DNA from: Brachycybe producta
Taxonomy: Eukaryota > Arthropoda > Diplopoda > Playtdesmida > Andrognathidae
Direction: 5' to 3'
DNA: 64,000 nucleotides
Assembly: GCA_036925085.1 (NCBI GenBank)
Contig: JAUPFP010000001.1
Location: 20,919,229 to 20,983,228 of the forward strand
Part shown: in pieces, positions 52,275 to 64,000 of the stretch
Position numbering within the stretch: position 1 is the first letter of the stretch
Layout of the letters: each line of letters begins with the position of its first letter
Made by a program: the position numbers and the translations under genes
The notes under the pieces: generated by a model
What the model saw: only the letters and a program-made list of their open reading frames with translations
What the model was told of the DNA's origin: nothing
Databases searched by the model: none

Positions 52275-53963
52275 GTGTTTGACCACTTTGTGGTACTACA
52301 AAGTGGTTGACGCGGCTTGCTTCGCGCCGGCCACTTGATTATCATCAGGGCCGGACTGGCTAGTGGTTGGCCCCACCGGCTATGAAGTTGTGTTGGCCCC
52401 ATTTTTTAATTTATTTTTGGCCCCCATTTTCTTTTGGCCCCCAATTGACCGGCGATCGCCGGTCAGCCGGCCGGGCCAGTCCGGGCCTGATTATCATCAT
52501 CACTGACAAACAAGTAGTGGTCACCACTTGTGATAGGACTCGACCACTCATCTTTACTGTGGTGCAAAAAAAAATCTGATTACGGTGGCCTGGTGTGAGC
52601 AACCCTTAAGTACTCAATGTACTGCTGAAAGCAACCACTTTATGCTGCGCCACAAAATGCTATTTTGTCAAGCTCTGGCAGATACATGTGTGTATACATA
52701 CATTTATGCAAATTTATGCATATTAGAAAATTCATTGCACTTGAACCGTGGTTGCAATAAATTCCCAGAGATGTGTGCAAGACAAGAATGTCTTCTTCAT
52801 TTCCCGTGTGCTGCAATCTTGTGACTCAAATGATAGACCAGTTCAGAGTGGGCGTGGTTGAGGTGCTTCTATAGCTGTTCATGAGATTGCAAATTTTGGA
52901 AATTCATTGCACGTCGTGAACCAGAAGAGCGGGAATGGAAATGTTGAGTGCAATGCATTCCCAGTTAAGTCTGCAAGACAGTATTGTCTTCATTGTTAGA
53001 CCAATTCAGAGAGTGGGCATTGGGTTGAGGTATTTCTATAGATGCTCATGACACGCATGTGTGTAACCTGCGTGCGTTTTTTTGTGTGCACATGTTATTG
53101 TGCGTGCGTGCTTGCGTGTGCGTGTCTCTAAATATGCGTGTGTGCTTGTGAACGTGTTTGTGCGTGTGTTTTGCAAACAAAAAAAAAGTTTCTTGATCTT
53201 TTCTTCGCTATTTTAAAATAATGGTTTTGTTGGATTTAGTACAAAAAAAAAATACTAGAAAAAAAATAAAAATTGGTCTGACATCCGATTATATACCTAT
53301 ATTTCTTGTTCTTTTCTCTCTTTCTCTCCGATCTTTATGGGATTTGGCAACTATTATTAGTGCAAAATCGAAGAAAAGCGTTTTTTTGGTTGTGGAAGTT
53401 TTTTTTCTTCTTCTTTTTCCTTTTCTTGTCAGAAGTAAAAAAAAAATAAAAGTTTGAAAAAGAAAAATTACATTTGTGATTCATGATTTTTATCGCAGGC
53501 TCTGGGATTTTGAAAAAGCGAATTTTATTTTCCTTTGAGTCTTGATTTTTTTTTCCCTGTTATTATACAGTCTGTTTGTAAAGTGAGTTAAGAAGGTTTA
53601 AAAGCAGCCATTTGCAAAATATGCTAAGTGAAGAAGGAACAATGGATACAAATCTGAGATTCAGTTGCTCTTCTAGTTTCTAAAACACTTTGAAATCTTT
53701 TTCTAAGGTAGTTTGAAAGTGTAATCATCTCTTGAATTCTGATTATTTTGTCTTTCTGGCACACTTCTTCTATTACTTCTCCTAATTAGGGGCTTGTTCA
53801 GACTTAAGAGTGTGTGTGGCACCACCCACACCCGTGCACCAGCTGCACGTGTGAGTGTAGCCTCGCATACCTCAAGGCCATGGCACCTCTCGGTGCTCTA
53901 AATGGCCTCTGACGTCAGAAAAAATAATAGTCTGGAAAAAATTCTCATGGCTCTTGACAGTTG
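52275..53963. other. Gene-free region
   Basis: A small GGCCCGGAC/GGCCAGTCCGGGCC inverted unit lies at 52,348-52,490, a GT-rich stretch at 53,080-53,175 and a family Q arm at about 53,650-53,770. No gene. Confidence 0.5.
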
Positions 53964-54264
53964 TAATACCTTGTACACACATACACAGTTAAATGCATTT
54001 AAATATTAAACACGTTCTACAGAGCCCTGTGAAGGATAAACGAACAATATGTCGAATTCAATTTATTCAGTTAATAATCTGAAAATATTGAGTTAATACT
54101 TAAATATAATTTATAGAAACTATTGACAAAAAATATTGATTTAGTATTTCAATTTAAAATATTAATAATAAAGTCAACTTTTTATTTGGTGTTCATGTCC
54201 TTAACTGGATTCCGTACAATTCACCTAAACACATTTAACTTGAATTCATTTAACTCATGTGTGT
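53964..54264 (+). mobile_element. Family T element
   Basis: TAATACCTTGTACACACATA to CTCATGTGTGTA. Its intact GGATTCCGTACAATTCACC shows what an unoccupied insertion site of the retrotransposon looks like. Confidence 0.8.
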
Positions 54265-54776
54265 AGATCACGATTGGTGGGTGACAAGCAATAATTTTGG
54301 AAAAAAAATTCTCTGAAATTGTTTTTCCAAAAAAGGGGAAGTGTTTTGGAACCAGGGTCAATCATTGGCCAGTTTTATCTGTAATTGGGACTGAGCCCTG
54401 GGTGACAGTGGGCTCTCCCAAAAACCAAATGCACAAGGCGGGCTCGTAGCACGTTTTTGTTAGTACTTTTGGAAAGTTGTGATTGTGTAACCATGTATCA
54501 AATACTTACATATCCAACAAGTACAGATTTTATATGCAAAAATGGTGCAACAGTGGTGTGCGTTTCGAGCGGAATTAAAAATTTCCTAGACTGACCTCTA
54601 CAGTGGCCTACTCTAGACAAGATTCGGACCATAGCGGCCCAAGCTGAACACATCTTTGGCCATCCTTGGAATTTCGAAATCAAGAAGTCCAGGGATGCCA
54701 CAGTAGCCATGTCAACATGTCAGTCATGTCGTGCTTATCTATATGATTTTGCCATTTAATAAACTACTATTATATA
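54265..54776. other. Gene-free stretch
   Basis: No repeat or gene recognised. Confidence 0.5.
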
Positions 54777-55327
54777 CTAGTGGGGTAACCCGTCATAAAT
54801 GACGGGAGCCAAATTCACAGGCAATTGTGCCCAGCATTAGAATTTCTTTTCCTCCGCCCTTTTATGACGTAAGACCAAGTAACAAACCAATTAGAAATTG
54901 ATGACATTCATAAAAGGGCTGAGCAAAAGAAATTCTAATGCTGGACACAATTGCCTGTGATAAACTGTAGTTTAATTTTGCTACTATTATCCCCTCCCCT
55001 TTTCTATATTTGAAAGAGAAAATGAGTTTTATTTTCTCTGGTGTGCGCATGCGCGTCATTTGTTCTTTTTTTACTCCTTTCATTTCAATTTCAGTCACCC
55101 CCTCCCACTTTTTCCCCCTCCACGTTTCTCTCTCTCTCTCTCTCTCTCTCCCCCTCTACACTTTCCAACCTTTTCCCCTCTCCAATTTAATATCATGGGG
55201 TTCTTGGATGGGGAGTATGCAACATATAGTTCACCTTGAGAAAAAAAAAGCGGTTCATTTATTCATTTAAATTTATATAAATTCCGATGTGCTTCAAGGT
55301 TTTTGTAGTGTTATATCCACTCACACA

Positions 55328-55364
<37 letters not shown>

Positions 55365-55369
55365 CTGGC
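54777..55369 (-). mobile_element. Complete Helitron-like element (H5)
   Basis: The minus-strand 3' end is the hairpin CCCGTCATTTATGACGGG, then TTACCCCA and CTAG before T. An ACAGGCAATTGTGCCC MITE sits at 54,817-54,958. The far end finishes in (CA)n (55,329-55,360) and GACCTGGC instead of GACCTGGGA, so its 5' TC is not preserved. Confidence 0.7.
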
Positions 55370-56437
55370 TTAATATATATATAATGTTTATGACAAGGTC
55401 AACCAAGAATCTAACAGTAGCGACTATCTGAAGACCTAAAGGCTTGTTCAACCAGATGGTCCGATCACATGTAGCGCAAAAGAAAAGAAGAAAAAAAAAA
55501 CATTTTTCTAGTTAATGTGCTGATTGACTACTGTGTAGGTGCTTTTTTTTGTGTAAATTTACTAACAAATTTGCAAAATAACTGATTTTATACTTAGATG
55601 TGTTTAAACATACGTCTGTTGGATATGTAAAGTGAGTTAAAGATAGAAAATAAGTGTGTTGGATAATAAATGTGTTTGTGGCGCCCACATTTTGTCTCTC
55701 TTCATTTTAATGCAATCCTCTTATGTGTTTTGTGTTTGTTTGTGTGTGTCTGGGTCAGAAATAGAAACTGAAGTTTGGCCAATGGTCAATAAGTCTTCTG
55801 TGTAAAGGTCACTTAAGGTGTATTTTTTTGTTTCTAATATTTGATGGGTTTTGAATCAATGATCAATCAGATTAGTTTGATACATTCATCCCAACCCACC
55901 ACTCACCTACACACAACACAACATATCAGTAAATTACAGTATGTTTGTAATGTGTGTGCATTTGGCATACTTGACTTCTGTCTGTCTGTCTGTATGTTTG
56001 TGTGTAGGTGGATGGATGGGTGGGATGGTATGTAAAAAAAATCTTCATAGATAAATTGATCGGATTGATCTCAAAAGTTTTCTGAAACCTATCAAAATTA
56101 GATCAAATGGATGACAAAATTATCAAAGAGCATTAGGATGTTTTGTCTATTTGTAAAAGTGCATATCCACCTACACTGAATATATGTTAGGCCTGGATCA
56201 CACATGCATAAAAACAAGCAGAAAATGGAAAAGGAAACTGCAATTTTAACTAAGGGACAGAATTACACATACATGATGGAAAAAAAAATCCTAGTTTCAC
56301 TTTGTTAGGGTAGGTTTATACTCCAAACTTTGCTAAGCTTTGAAGTTCTGTAAAATTAGCTCCCCAAAGCTTAGCTTGTTCACACATACATGTGGTCTTG
56401 AAAAGTTTACCCTATTTTATAACCTTTATACCCTCTA
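55370..56437. other. Gene-free stretch
   Basis: Includes, at about 56,310-56,437, part of a TAGGTTTATA...AAAGCTTAGCTTGTTC repeat shared with 58,936. Confidence 0.5.
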
Positions 56438-56808
56438 GAGAGAGAGAGAGAGAGAGAAACGTGGAGGGGGAAAGTGGGAGGGGGTGACTGAAATTGAAAT
56501 GAAAGGAGTAAAAAAGGAACACAAACGACGCGCATGCGCACACCAGAGAAAATGAAAAACTCATTTTCTCTTTCAAATATAAAAAGGGGAGGGGACAATA
56601 GTAGCAAAATTAAACTAGAATTTATCACAGGCAATTGTGCCCAGCACTAGAATTTCTTTTGCTCAGCCCTTTTATGAACGTCATCAATTTCTAATTGGTT
56701 TGTTACTTGGTCTGACGTCATAAAAAGGCGGAGGAAAAGAAACTCTAATGCTGGGCACAATTGCCTGTGAATTTTGCTCCCGTCATTTATGACGGGTTAC
56801 CCCACTAG
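56438..56808 (+). mobile_element. Helitron-like element, 5'-truncated (H6)
   Basis: From GAGAGAGAGA/ACGTGGAGG through CGCGCATGCGC, a MITE (56,627-56,768), then CCCGTCATTTATGACGGG, TTACCCCA, CTAG and host T. The clearest view of the Helitron-type 3' end in the window. Confidence 0.72.
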
Positions 56809-59800
56809 TTATTTTAGAATAGGAGGTGTTGTGCATAGATCTCACATATGTGAAAAAAAAAGCAGAAAATAGAAATAAAAAATTACAATAACGTTTTCTG
56901 CTACATTTCTGCTTTTCTTTGCGTTCAAAGCATCCTCACACATAGAATTCTTTGAATGGACGCTTTACTATTGGTTGAATATAAAATATAATTTTGTGTG
57001 GCCAAACAGAAAAAAAAAATTTAAACGCTTTTCGGCTTCTACTTTTCTGCCAAATAAATAGAATAGATTTAAATTAAATTCCTTTTTCAAATTGCATTTT
57101 CAAATGAAATTTCTGTCTCTCTGAAACCTTGGCTCTATAATTGTCAGTTTAATGTTGACCTAGATGGTCAAGCTTTATGACGTCATTGTTGTTATATTAC
57201 ATGCGTAATCTTGATGTCACTTTGCAAAAGGGATATAAAAAAAAAGCGAATCTCTTATGTGCTGCTGTCAAATCAATTTCGTGTACATATAAATACGTTC
57301 ATAGTTATTCTAATATATATTTGGTATGGATTGTATGAAATATTTTGGCCAAGTGCAGAAAACGTGAAGAAAACAGATTTTATTGATTTTTTTTTTTTTT
57401 TTTTTGGAGGAAAAAGGACCAAATACTTGTTTATAATATGGCGTTTCCATTCCTTTCTATATATACGTGCTTATACTGTATATATTATTATATGAGGCAG
57501 AGGTCTAGTTCTATAGAGTTCTTATGTGTTTTCAATTTTCTCTTTATTTTTCTGTCCAAAAAAAAAAATCAGCTTTGCCCATGAATATTTCTCATACTAT
57601 TGATAAATTCCTGGTTTGCAAATTTATAGATTTTGAGTAGTCTGCGCCTCTGAACATTTTTTTTCCCCATTTACTGATTTTAGTTGACATTTATACATTT
57701 TAATTTAACTGGAAAATCAAATCTCTCTTTCTCTTTTTCTCTCTTTCTCTCTCCCTTGCGATTCGGAACAAAATTTACATTTTTTTTTTTCTCTTTCAAA
57801 CTTTTTTTTCAGGAGCCAACATAAACTTAAAAATGCAAGTTTGTTTTAGAAACTACTGTAAAATAGTAGACCTGATAATGGATGGAATCAGAAACTTTAG
57901 CATATTTCTTTAGCTGCAAAGAATCTAGATGATTTTTTTTTAACACAAAAGAATTTCCGGATGTGCTTGATTTTGTCGTTTCCTTCTCAAATATGAGACC
58001 CATATATAGAAAGCCTGAAAATAAGGAAGCGGCCATTAATCAGTGCATGCAATCAGTTATTTTGCTTTTAATTTCTGCCAAATAATCAGAATAGATTTAT
58101 TTTTGATTAAGAGGTTAGGGTTAGGTTCCACTTTTTGACACTAAAGAGCAAGAAGTCGACAGATGGCAATGGATTCTCTGAAAAGCAATGAAACTCCACA
58201 AAAAGGTGGTTGCCACCGTTTTTGACCGTTTATCTGATGCTCCACTAGGGTATTTTACCTCCTTTTTCCTGTGGTGCCTTCGGACGATCTAGAAGAAGTT
58301 ACATACGAAAAGACCAAGCCACTGCCTGTTGAATACACTTTATTCTCTTTGCATCAGAAATATTCAAAAAAGTGAATAGTTATATTTAAAAATGAAGGAC
58401 ATGTGACATGTGTACACCTATGCGGTGCAACTAGTTTCAAGTGACTGTGTGCCCTGAAGGAGATATTCCTCTGCAAGGCAAGTTTATAAATGGGGCAGAG
58501 GGAGGGATGGCGGGAAGGTATGCACCCCCAAGGCATTTACAGAGAAGATCATGAAATTCCAGGTGTTACAAATTCTATATTCAGTCGCATATTCAGTTTG
58601 TGTTTTCTGCGTGTCGGATCTTTGGGTGGACTCGCATACACTATGAATAAAATTCCACTGAATTTCCCTTTGTAAGGCATTTCATAGAAGCATCATATAT
58701 CTTTCAGTGCCAAAGACCATAAAAATACACTATTCCGATTTTAAATTTCTGTTTCTACTTTCTGCTTGTTTTTCATGTGCATGTTTTACACATGACTGAA
58801 AAACCATCAGAAAATAAAAACAAAATTCGGCATTTTTTTGCACTCAAGGATAGGACACTTCTGCTAAATGCCTTACAAAGTAAAATTCAGTGGGGATAAC
58901 TGGAATTTTTATTCAGTGTGTTTGATTCTTCTCTTAGGGTAGGTTTATATTCCATACTTTGCTAAGATTCTCAAGCTTTGAAGAAGCTCCTAACAATTAG
59001 CTTTCCAAAGCTTAGCTTGTTCATAGAAACATGTGGTCTTGCAAAGTTCAGAATATTTTCTAACCTTTTTATACCCTGTAAAACAGATAATACAAAACAA
59101 TAGAACCCTTCCCCTTCTGGAAGCAAAAAAGGTGTCACTTGTTCACCCCATTTGTGTATCCCATTTCATTTTTGTTGCTTTGAGTTGTGCTAAGCTTTGA
59201 AAAGTTGAACAAATTTCAAAGCTAGCTTTATGCTCTGGCAAAGGCAAAAACCTGAATTTCTGACGTCATTTTTGAAGCTTCGCAGGCTGCTTAGCAAGAA
59301 GGGGGTATAAACCAACCCTTTAGAACTCTTGAAAGCGCCAGAAAGCAAGAAATCTTTTCTTCTGATTCATTTTCTATTTGCTTAAACATTTATGCTTCTG
59401 AAACAATTATTCAAACCATCTTAAATCATACAAAAGTACACATAAGAGGGTTTTTTTTTCTTCTTCCATTTAATAAGCAAACAATTTTTCAGCATTTTTT
59501 TATGCTGAAACCAATAAAAAAGTTCATATTTTAAGATGTTTTTTTTTTTAAATTTCGGATCTGAAGAAATTTTTTTTTACTAACTTCAGTATAATACATG
59601 AAAATTTTCATATGAATATATTTACTAAAAAGCTCTTATCAGTATTAAAGCATAAATCTGACTTTTTTTAGTTTGAAATCTTTTGCATTCCATGTTTATA
59701 TTTAAATATATGATTTTTTTTTTAGAAAACTTTTCGAGATTTTTTTTTCTTTCTCATCTTTTCTTATCTATTTTACATAATACTTTTTTTTTATTAAATC

Positions 59801-60305
59801 TGTATATTCAGTACATGAAAAGGCCACGAACTTGGCCGAGTTTTTATTATATAGCACTTGAGGCTCTACTTGGCACCATATTTTAACCAATCAACCTTCT
59901 CTTCCTCCTCTTAACCCTTTCTTCTTTTTATATGAAAATCTTATAAGAAAAATAAGAAGAAGGAAAAAAAAAAAGCTTATGTTTCCTCCCTTTAACACCG
60001 AAATCTAATTTGAGATTTTTTTTTGTCATTCTTATTTTGTAACTTGTGCTTCAAGCAACTCGAATTTATATATATATATTTTTCTGGTTTCTATTTTCAG
60101 TTATTTTACTTCCTCCCTTCCCTCCCCCCCCCAAAAAAAAAAAACTCTAAAACACTTTGCTTTTTTTTGATACAGTGAAAGTTTTGATGAAGAAAGCTTT
60201 TTTTTTCTTTCTTTCTTCCTTATTTTGAATACAAAAAATGTAGAAAAGTTATTTAAAAACTAAATATAAATACTGTATATAGAGGTAGCTCAACTAACAG
60301 TAAAA
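56809..60305. other. Gene-free AT-rich region
   Basis: A TIR-like element lies at about 58,938-59,322: GGGTAGGTTTATATTCC to GGTATAAACCAACCC beside TTA/TTTA, possibly Harbinger. Otherwise poly-A/T-rich with no coding region supported. Confidence 0.5.
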
Positions 60306-60455
60306 GTCATTTGCCCCGCCCTTTTATGAGCGTCATACCAAATATTAACCAATTAGAATTTGAAAAGGGCGTGGCATGTGATGTCAGACCAAATAACAAA
60401 CCAAGTAGAAGTTGCTGTTCCTCATAAAAGGGCGAGGCAAACGACTGTGCCCTTA
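60306..60455. mobile_element. MITE, ACAGGCA-related, degraded ends
   Basis: Contains TTTGCCCCGCCCTTTTATGA, AACCAATTAGAA and AAAGGGCGTGGCATGTGATG, mirrored by CTCATAAAAGGGCGAGGCAAA. Terminal ACAGGCA/TGCCTGT are lost. Confidence 0.65.
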
Positions 60456-60583
60456 TACCCATTTGGGTGGTTGGGGCGTAGAATCATTCCTGTCCTTATT
60501 TGCTGGCCCTTATACCCATATTTTGAGTGCATTTGGTGGTTATTTTTAGAAGAGAAAAAAATGGAATATCATATTTGTAAAAA

Positions 60584-60696
60584 GTGTTGCTCAAAATTAA
60601 GAAGAAAACTTAGAAATTGAACTTCAATTTGAACTGAAAAAAAAGTTCAAATTGAAGTTCAATTTCTATGGTTTCTTCTTAAAATTTGAGCAACAC
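60584..60696. repeat. 50-bp-arm foldback
   Basis: GTGTTGCTCAAAATTAAGAA ... TTCAATTTGAACT, a short A-rich loop, then the mirror ending TTTGAGCAACAC. Confidence 0.9.
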
Positions 60697-60813
60697 AACA
60701 AAATCCAACACACAAAAAGCATCATTTTTAAAGGTAGTTTTAAAGTGTAATCGCCTCTCGAACTCTTTATTCTGTCTTTCAGGAGAGCAAAAATAAGAGA
60801 AACCAAGAAAGTG

Positions 60814-61020
60814 ACATCCAATTAGAAATCGGGACAAACAGAAGTTGGCTCCGCCCCTTTTTATGACGAACGCAACTTCTAATTGGTTGGTTATGTAGTC
60901 TGACGTCACATGCTCCGCACTTTTCAACGTCAAACCACACAACAAACCAATTAGAAGTTGCCGGTCGTCGTAAAAAGGGGCGGAGCCAACTTCTGTTCGT
61001 CCCGATTTCTAATTGTCTGT
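60814..61020. mobile_element. MITE, ACAGGCA family
   Basis: ACATCCAATTAGAAATCGGG to CTAATTGTCTGT, flanked by AGAAAGTG on both sides (60806-60813 and 61021-61028). Confidence 0.85.
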
Positions 61021-61186
61021 AGAAAGTGTTTTAGATTTTTAGATTGTGGTGTCTAAAAATTACAGTTCCAATCCTACCCATATTGCAAATTTGGGAAGTT
61101 TGGGAAGTTTCTAGTCTTTTTCTAGTTTCTAGTTTTGGAAGTTTCTAGTCTTTTTCTAGTTTCTAATTTGGTAGTGTTATTAAACA

Positions 61187-61399
61187 ACAGGCAATTAGAA
61201 ATCGGGACAAACAGAAGTTGGCTCCACCCTTTTTATGGCGACCGAGCAACTTCTAATTGGTTTGTTGTGTGGTTCGACGTTGAAAAGGGGGCATGGGACG
61301 TCATGTGACGTCAGACTACATAACCAACCAATTAGAAGTTGCGTTGGTCATAAAAAGGGCGGATACAACTTCTGTTCGTCCCGATTTCTAATTGCCTGT
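61187..61399. mobile_element. MITE, ACAGGCA family, in a duplicated context
   Basis: ACAGGCAATTAGAAATCGGG to CTAATTGCCTGT. Carries a doubled GGGACGTCATGTGACGTCA. The left flank (61,035-61,186) is the reverse complement of the flank right of the 981-1182 copy. Confidence 0.85.
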
Positions 61400-62187
61400 A
61401 TAAATGTTTTAGAAACTAGAAGGGTAGCTCAACGACTTAAGATGTATTTTCATATTTTGCAGCTTTTAAAATAAGCTTTTTGTCTTTCAGTAAAGCAAAA
61501 ATAAGAAAAACTAGAAAATGTTTTAGAAACTAGAAGGGTAGCGCAATGACTTAAGTTGTATTTTCATATTTGATATTTTTAAAATGAGCTTTTTGTTTTA
61601 TTGAGATTTGAAAATGACCCAATTTTAAACAAACGTTATTTCTTCACATTTTTGGTTTAATTTAAAAGATATTAACATGAAAATACTATTAAGTGATTCA
61701 GTTAGCATTCTAGTTTCTAATGTTTTTTTCAGTTTCTTTTTAGTGTATCTTCTAAAATGCAGAAAGAAGAACTTGAAAGTATTTTAGAAACTAGAAGAGT
61801 AGCTCAATTCACTTGATTGTATTTTCATGTTGATATCATATGGTATTTTTTAAATTTTTGTCGATAAAAAGTTTATTTTGAAAGATATCAAAATGAAAAT
61901 ACTATTAAATGACTAAGCCGCCTTTTCTAGTTTATAGCAAACTTTCAATTTCTCTTTAGTGTGCTTCCTAAACACTTTTAATTTTTCTGTGCAGAGTTCG
62001 AAAATCAGTTGTCCAGATTGATAGCAGTGATTGCCTATCTACAAGGGGCAACCACCTGTGTAGAACTTTTTAAAATTTTCCAAAATTATTTCTATTAACT
62101 TGAGAAATAAAATTGAAAAATATGGTTAAAAACTAGATTGGTAACTGAAAGGATTAATTTCTTTATGATGAATAGTCATAGTGATAA
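61400..62187. repeat. Cluster of family Q arms
   Basis: Repeated TTTTAGAAACTAGAAGGGTA and the mirror TTCTAGTTTCTAA in alternating orientation. Confidence 0.6.
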
Positions 62188-62395
62188 ACAGGGCAGTTAG
62201 AAATAGGTCAAAACGTCAGTTGGCTCCGCCCTTGTTATGACGACTGGCAACTTGTAATTGGCTGGTTATGTAGTCTGACGTTGAAAAGGGCGGAGCATGT
62301 GACGTCAGACTTCATAAACCAGCCAATTAGAAGTTGCCAGTCGTCATAACAAGGGTGGAGCCAACTGAAGTTTTGACCTATTTCTAACTGCTTGT
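62188..62395. mobile_element. MITE, ACAGGCA family, 9-bp target duplication
   Basis: ACAGGGCAGTTAGAAATAGG to CTAACTGCTTGT, flanked by TAGTGATAA and TAGTGATTA (8 of 9). Two TGACG elements and GC boxes are inside. Confidence 0.88.
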
Positions 62396-63121
62396 TAGTG
62401 ATTATTGCAAGGTAGTTATGACAATTTGCTGTCTATATGACAGTCTTTATTTATTTTCTTCAATTAAACTCCCTCAGGGTTTCGACAAGAAGAAAAAAAA
62501 ACCCCTTCTTAGAGGCTACATAATTAAAACATTGGTTTTCTGTGTTGGATTTTCTGTTTATAAAGATTCAAGTGAAAAGTACCAAGTATTAAGTTTTTTT
62601 TTTCCTTTTTCTTAAATTTTGTGCTTTTAACGCTATGTATGTTAATTAAAGGGTTAGCTTCTTAATAGGTTTATTCTGCTCTAATAAACTGAAAACAGTG
62701 ATTAGCTAATTTATACCGCTTTTTACATTTGGAAAACTGTGGTAAAAGTAATTTAAATGGAGCAGCAGCTCTGCTCACATATGAAACTTTCAGCCGCATA
62801 TGTTATTTAAAATTAAAGCTAAGCTTTAAAATATGACACAAGATGGTGAGTTTATGGAAAAAAAGGTCTTAAGTTTAACTTTGTGGAAAACATAATAAAT
62901 GGCCGTTAGTGGTTAAAAAAATGGTTTAAAATGGTTTATAAACAGCTGATTACTAAAGTCTTGATTATTCTGTCTTTCAGAAGAGCAAATTTAAGAGAAA
63001 CTAGAAAGTGTTTTTAGAAACTAGAAGGGTAGCTTAGCTCACTTAGCGGTGTTTTCAAAATATTTTTTTTTATAGATCTAATTTTTAAAATATTGTCCTC
63101 TTAAGAGGAGGCTCCAATAGA
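62396..63121. other. Gene-free region
   Basis: AT-rich; a family Q arm lies at about 62,950-63,060. Confidence 0.5.
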
Positions 63122-63420
63122 AAAATACTTGTGTAAGTGCACGGTAGATGGCGCTCTGCAACCTCACATCACTCCACACGTGCCAATTAGTTGAAATAGA
63201 ATGCACCCTTTTTAGCTCTAAAAGCGTCCAAAACAACCTTAATTATCAGCACGTGGACAAACTTACCCTGAACATATAAGTGAAGAGAGCACGTGTAGAA
63301 ATAGGGATGACGCAATTAAAAGTTTGCCACGTGCAAAAAAAGGAAGAAGGTGAGTTAGAGTTGAAGAGTGTCAGTACATTTCTAATGGGAGGAGGGCTAG
63401 TGACGTCATCTAATGCTACA
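63122..63420. repeat. Second copy of the AGATGGCGC / CACGTG repeat
   Basis: Collinear with 18,620-18,900. Has four CACGTG-type boxes and the same GGAGGAGGGCTAGTG stretch before its end. Confidence 0.75.
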
Positions 63421-63563
63421 CACACAAACTTGCATTCTTAAAGTTGGGGGCATTTTCAAACTGACATAAAAAGCTTATTTTTAAAACATAACGACATGAA
63501 AATATGCTTAAGTTATTCAACTGCCCTTCTAGTTTGTAAATCACGTTCAAGTTTCTTTTCATT

Positions 63564-64000
63564 ATGCACCAAGCTTCAGCTTGGTTTGGAATTTGCACCA
63601 AGCTTCAGCTTGGTTTGGAATTTGCACCAAGCTTCAGCTTGGTTTGGAATTTGCACCAAGCTTCAGCTTGGTTTGGAATTTGCACCAAGCTTCAGCTTGG
63701 TTTGGAATTTGCACCAAGCTTCAGCTTGGTTTGGAATTTGCACCAAGCTTCAGCTTGGTTTGGAATTTGCACCAAGCTTCAGCTTGGTTTGGAATTTGCA
63801 CCAAGCTTCAGCTTGGTTTGGAATTTGCACCAAGCTTCAGCTTGGTTTGGAATTTGCACCAAGCTTCAGCTTGGTTTGGAATTTGCACCAAGCTTCAGCT
63901 TGGTTTGGAATTTGCACCAAGCTTCAGCTTGGTTTGGAATTTGCACCAAGCTTTAGCTTGGTTTGGAATTTGCACCAAGCTTTAGCTTGGTTTGGAATTT
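63564..64000. repeat. 29-bp satellite, each unit a hairpin
   Basis: About 15 near-perfect copies of GCACCAAGCTTCAGCTTGGT+TTGGAATTT, running off the window. Every unit holds CCAAGC-TTCA-GCTTGG. The last two copies carry the C to T variant (AAGCTTTAGC). 130-codon stop-free frames here are the repeat. Confidence 0.97.

Noticed and set aside
63564..63985. 130-134 codon repetitive ORFs
   Set aside because: The 29-bp satellite rotates through all three frames; the periodic peptide is a by-product.
63564..64000. Possible CRISPR-like direct repeats
   Set aside because: Units are directly abutting with no variable spacers, no leader and no cas genes; it is a eukaryotic satellite.

Overview
The window reads as AT-rich, repeat-saturated metazoan nuclear DNA, probably from a marine invertebrate; the species cannot be named from sequence alone. 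Grounds: RNA polymerase III tRNA-Glu genes with internal A and B boxes, a single-exon type II membrane glycosyltransferase with N-glycosylation sequons, a Ty3/Gypsy retrotransposon, LINE and SINE remnants, and dozens of short inverted-repeat transposons. There are no bacterial operons or Shine-Dalgarno starts, and no CRISPR array.

Layout. 1-10 kb: Helitron-like and MITE copies, TA and AAT microsatellites, a diverged LTR relic (3.26-3.69 kb), a G-quadruplex motif (6.83 kb), a 19-bp minisatellite (8.5-9.1 kb) and a hAT-type MITE. 10.2-11.7 kb: a tRNA-Glu cluster (one pseudogene, two intact genes, anticodons TTC and CTC). 12-24 kb: noncoding, with many MITEs, including a nested stack at 20.3-22.3 kb. 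24-31.6 kb: LINE 3' fragments, minisatellites and more MITEs. 31,886-41,461: a complete LTR retrotransposon on the minus strand, inserted inside an older short element. 41.7-42.1 kb: three tRNA-like units. 43.3-48.4 kb: an inverted duplication flanking a 1.5-kb higher-order satellite, a 100-bp-arm foldback and the only host-type protein gene, a GT11 alpha-1,2-fucosyltransferase (46,594-47,736, minus). 48.4-64 kb: a SINE, a palindromic 38-bp minisatellite, Helitron-like copies, more MITEs and, running off the right edge, a perfect 29-bp hairpin-bearing satellite.

The retrotransposon is the most informative object. Its 900-bp LTRs look identical and its gag and pol frames are intact. Gag and pol are joined by a textbook -1 frameshift signal (T TTA AAC, then the gag stop, then a predicted hairpin). 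The gag ORF begins inside the 5' LTR and reads through the primer-binding site. The pol ORF runs about 670 codons past integrase, through the polypurine tract and 127 codons into the 3' LTR, with hydrophobic segments in the extension. U3 holds a ladder of short perfect hairpins, partly kept in the old LTR relic at 3.3 kb.

The second theme is a family of 130-210 bp MITEs (ACAGGCA...TGCCTGT) with 9-bp target duplications, seen exactly at three loci and nearly at several more. Their arms carry GC-box, CCAAT and CRE-like motifs, and one copy lies about 250 bp upstream of the fucosyltransferase start codon.
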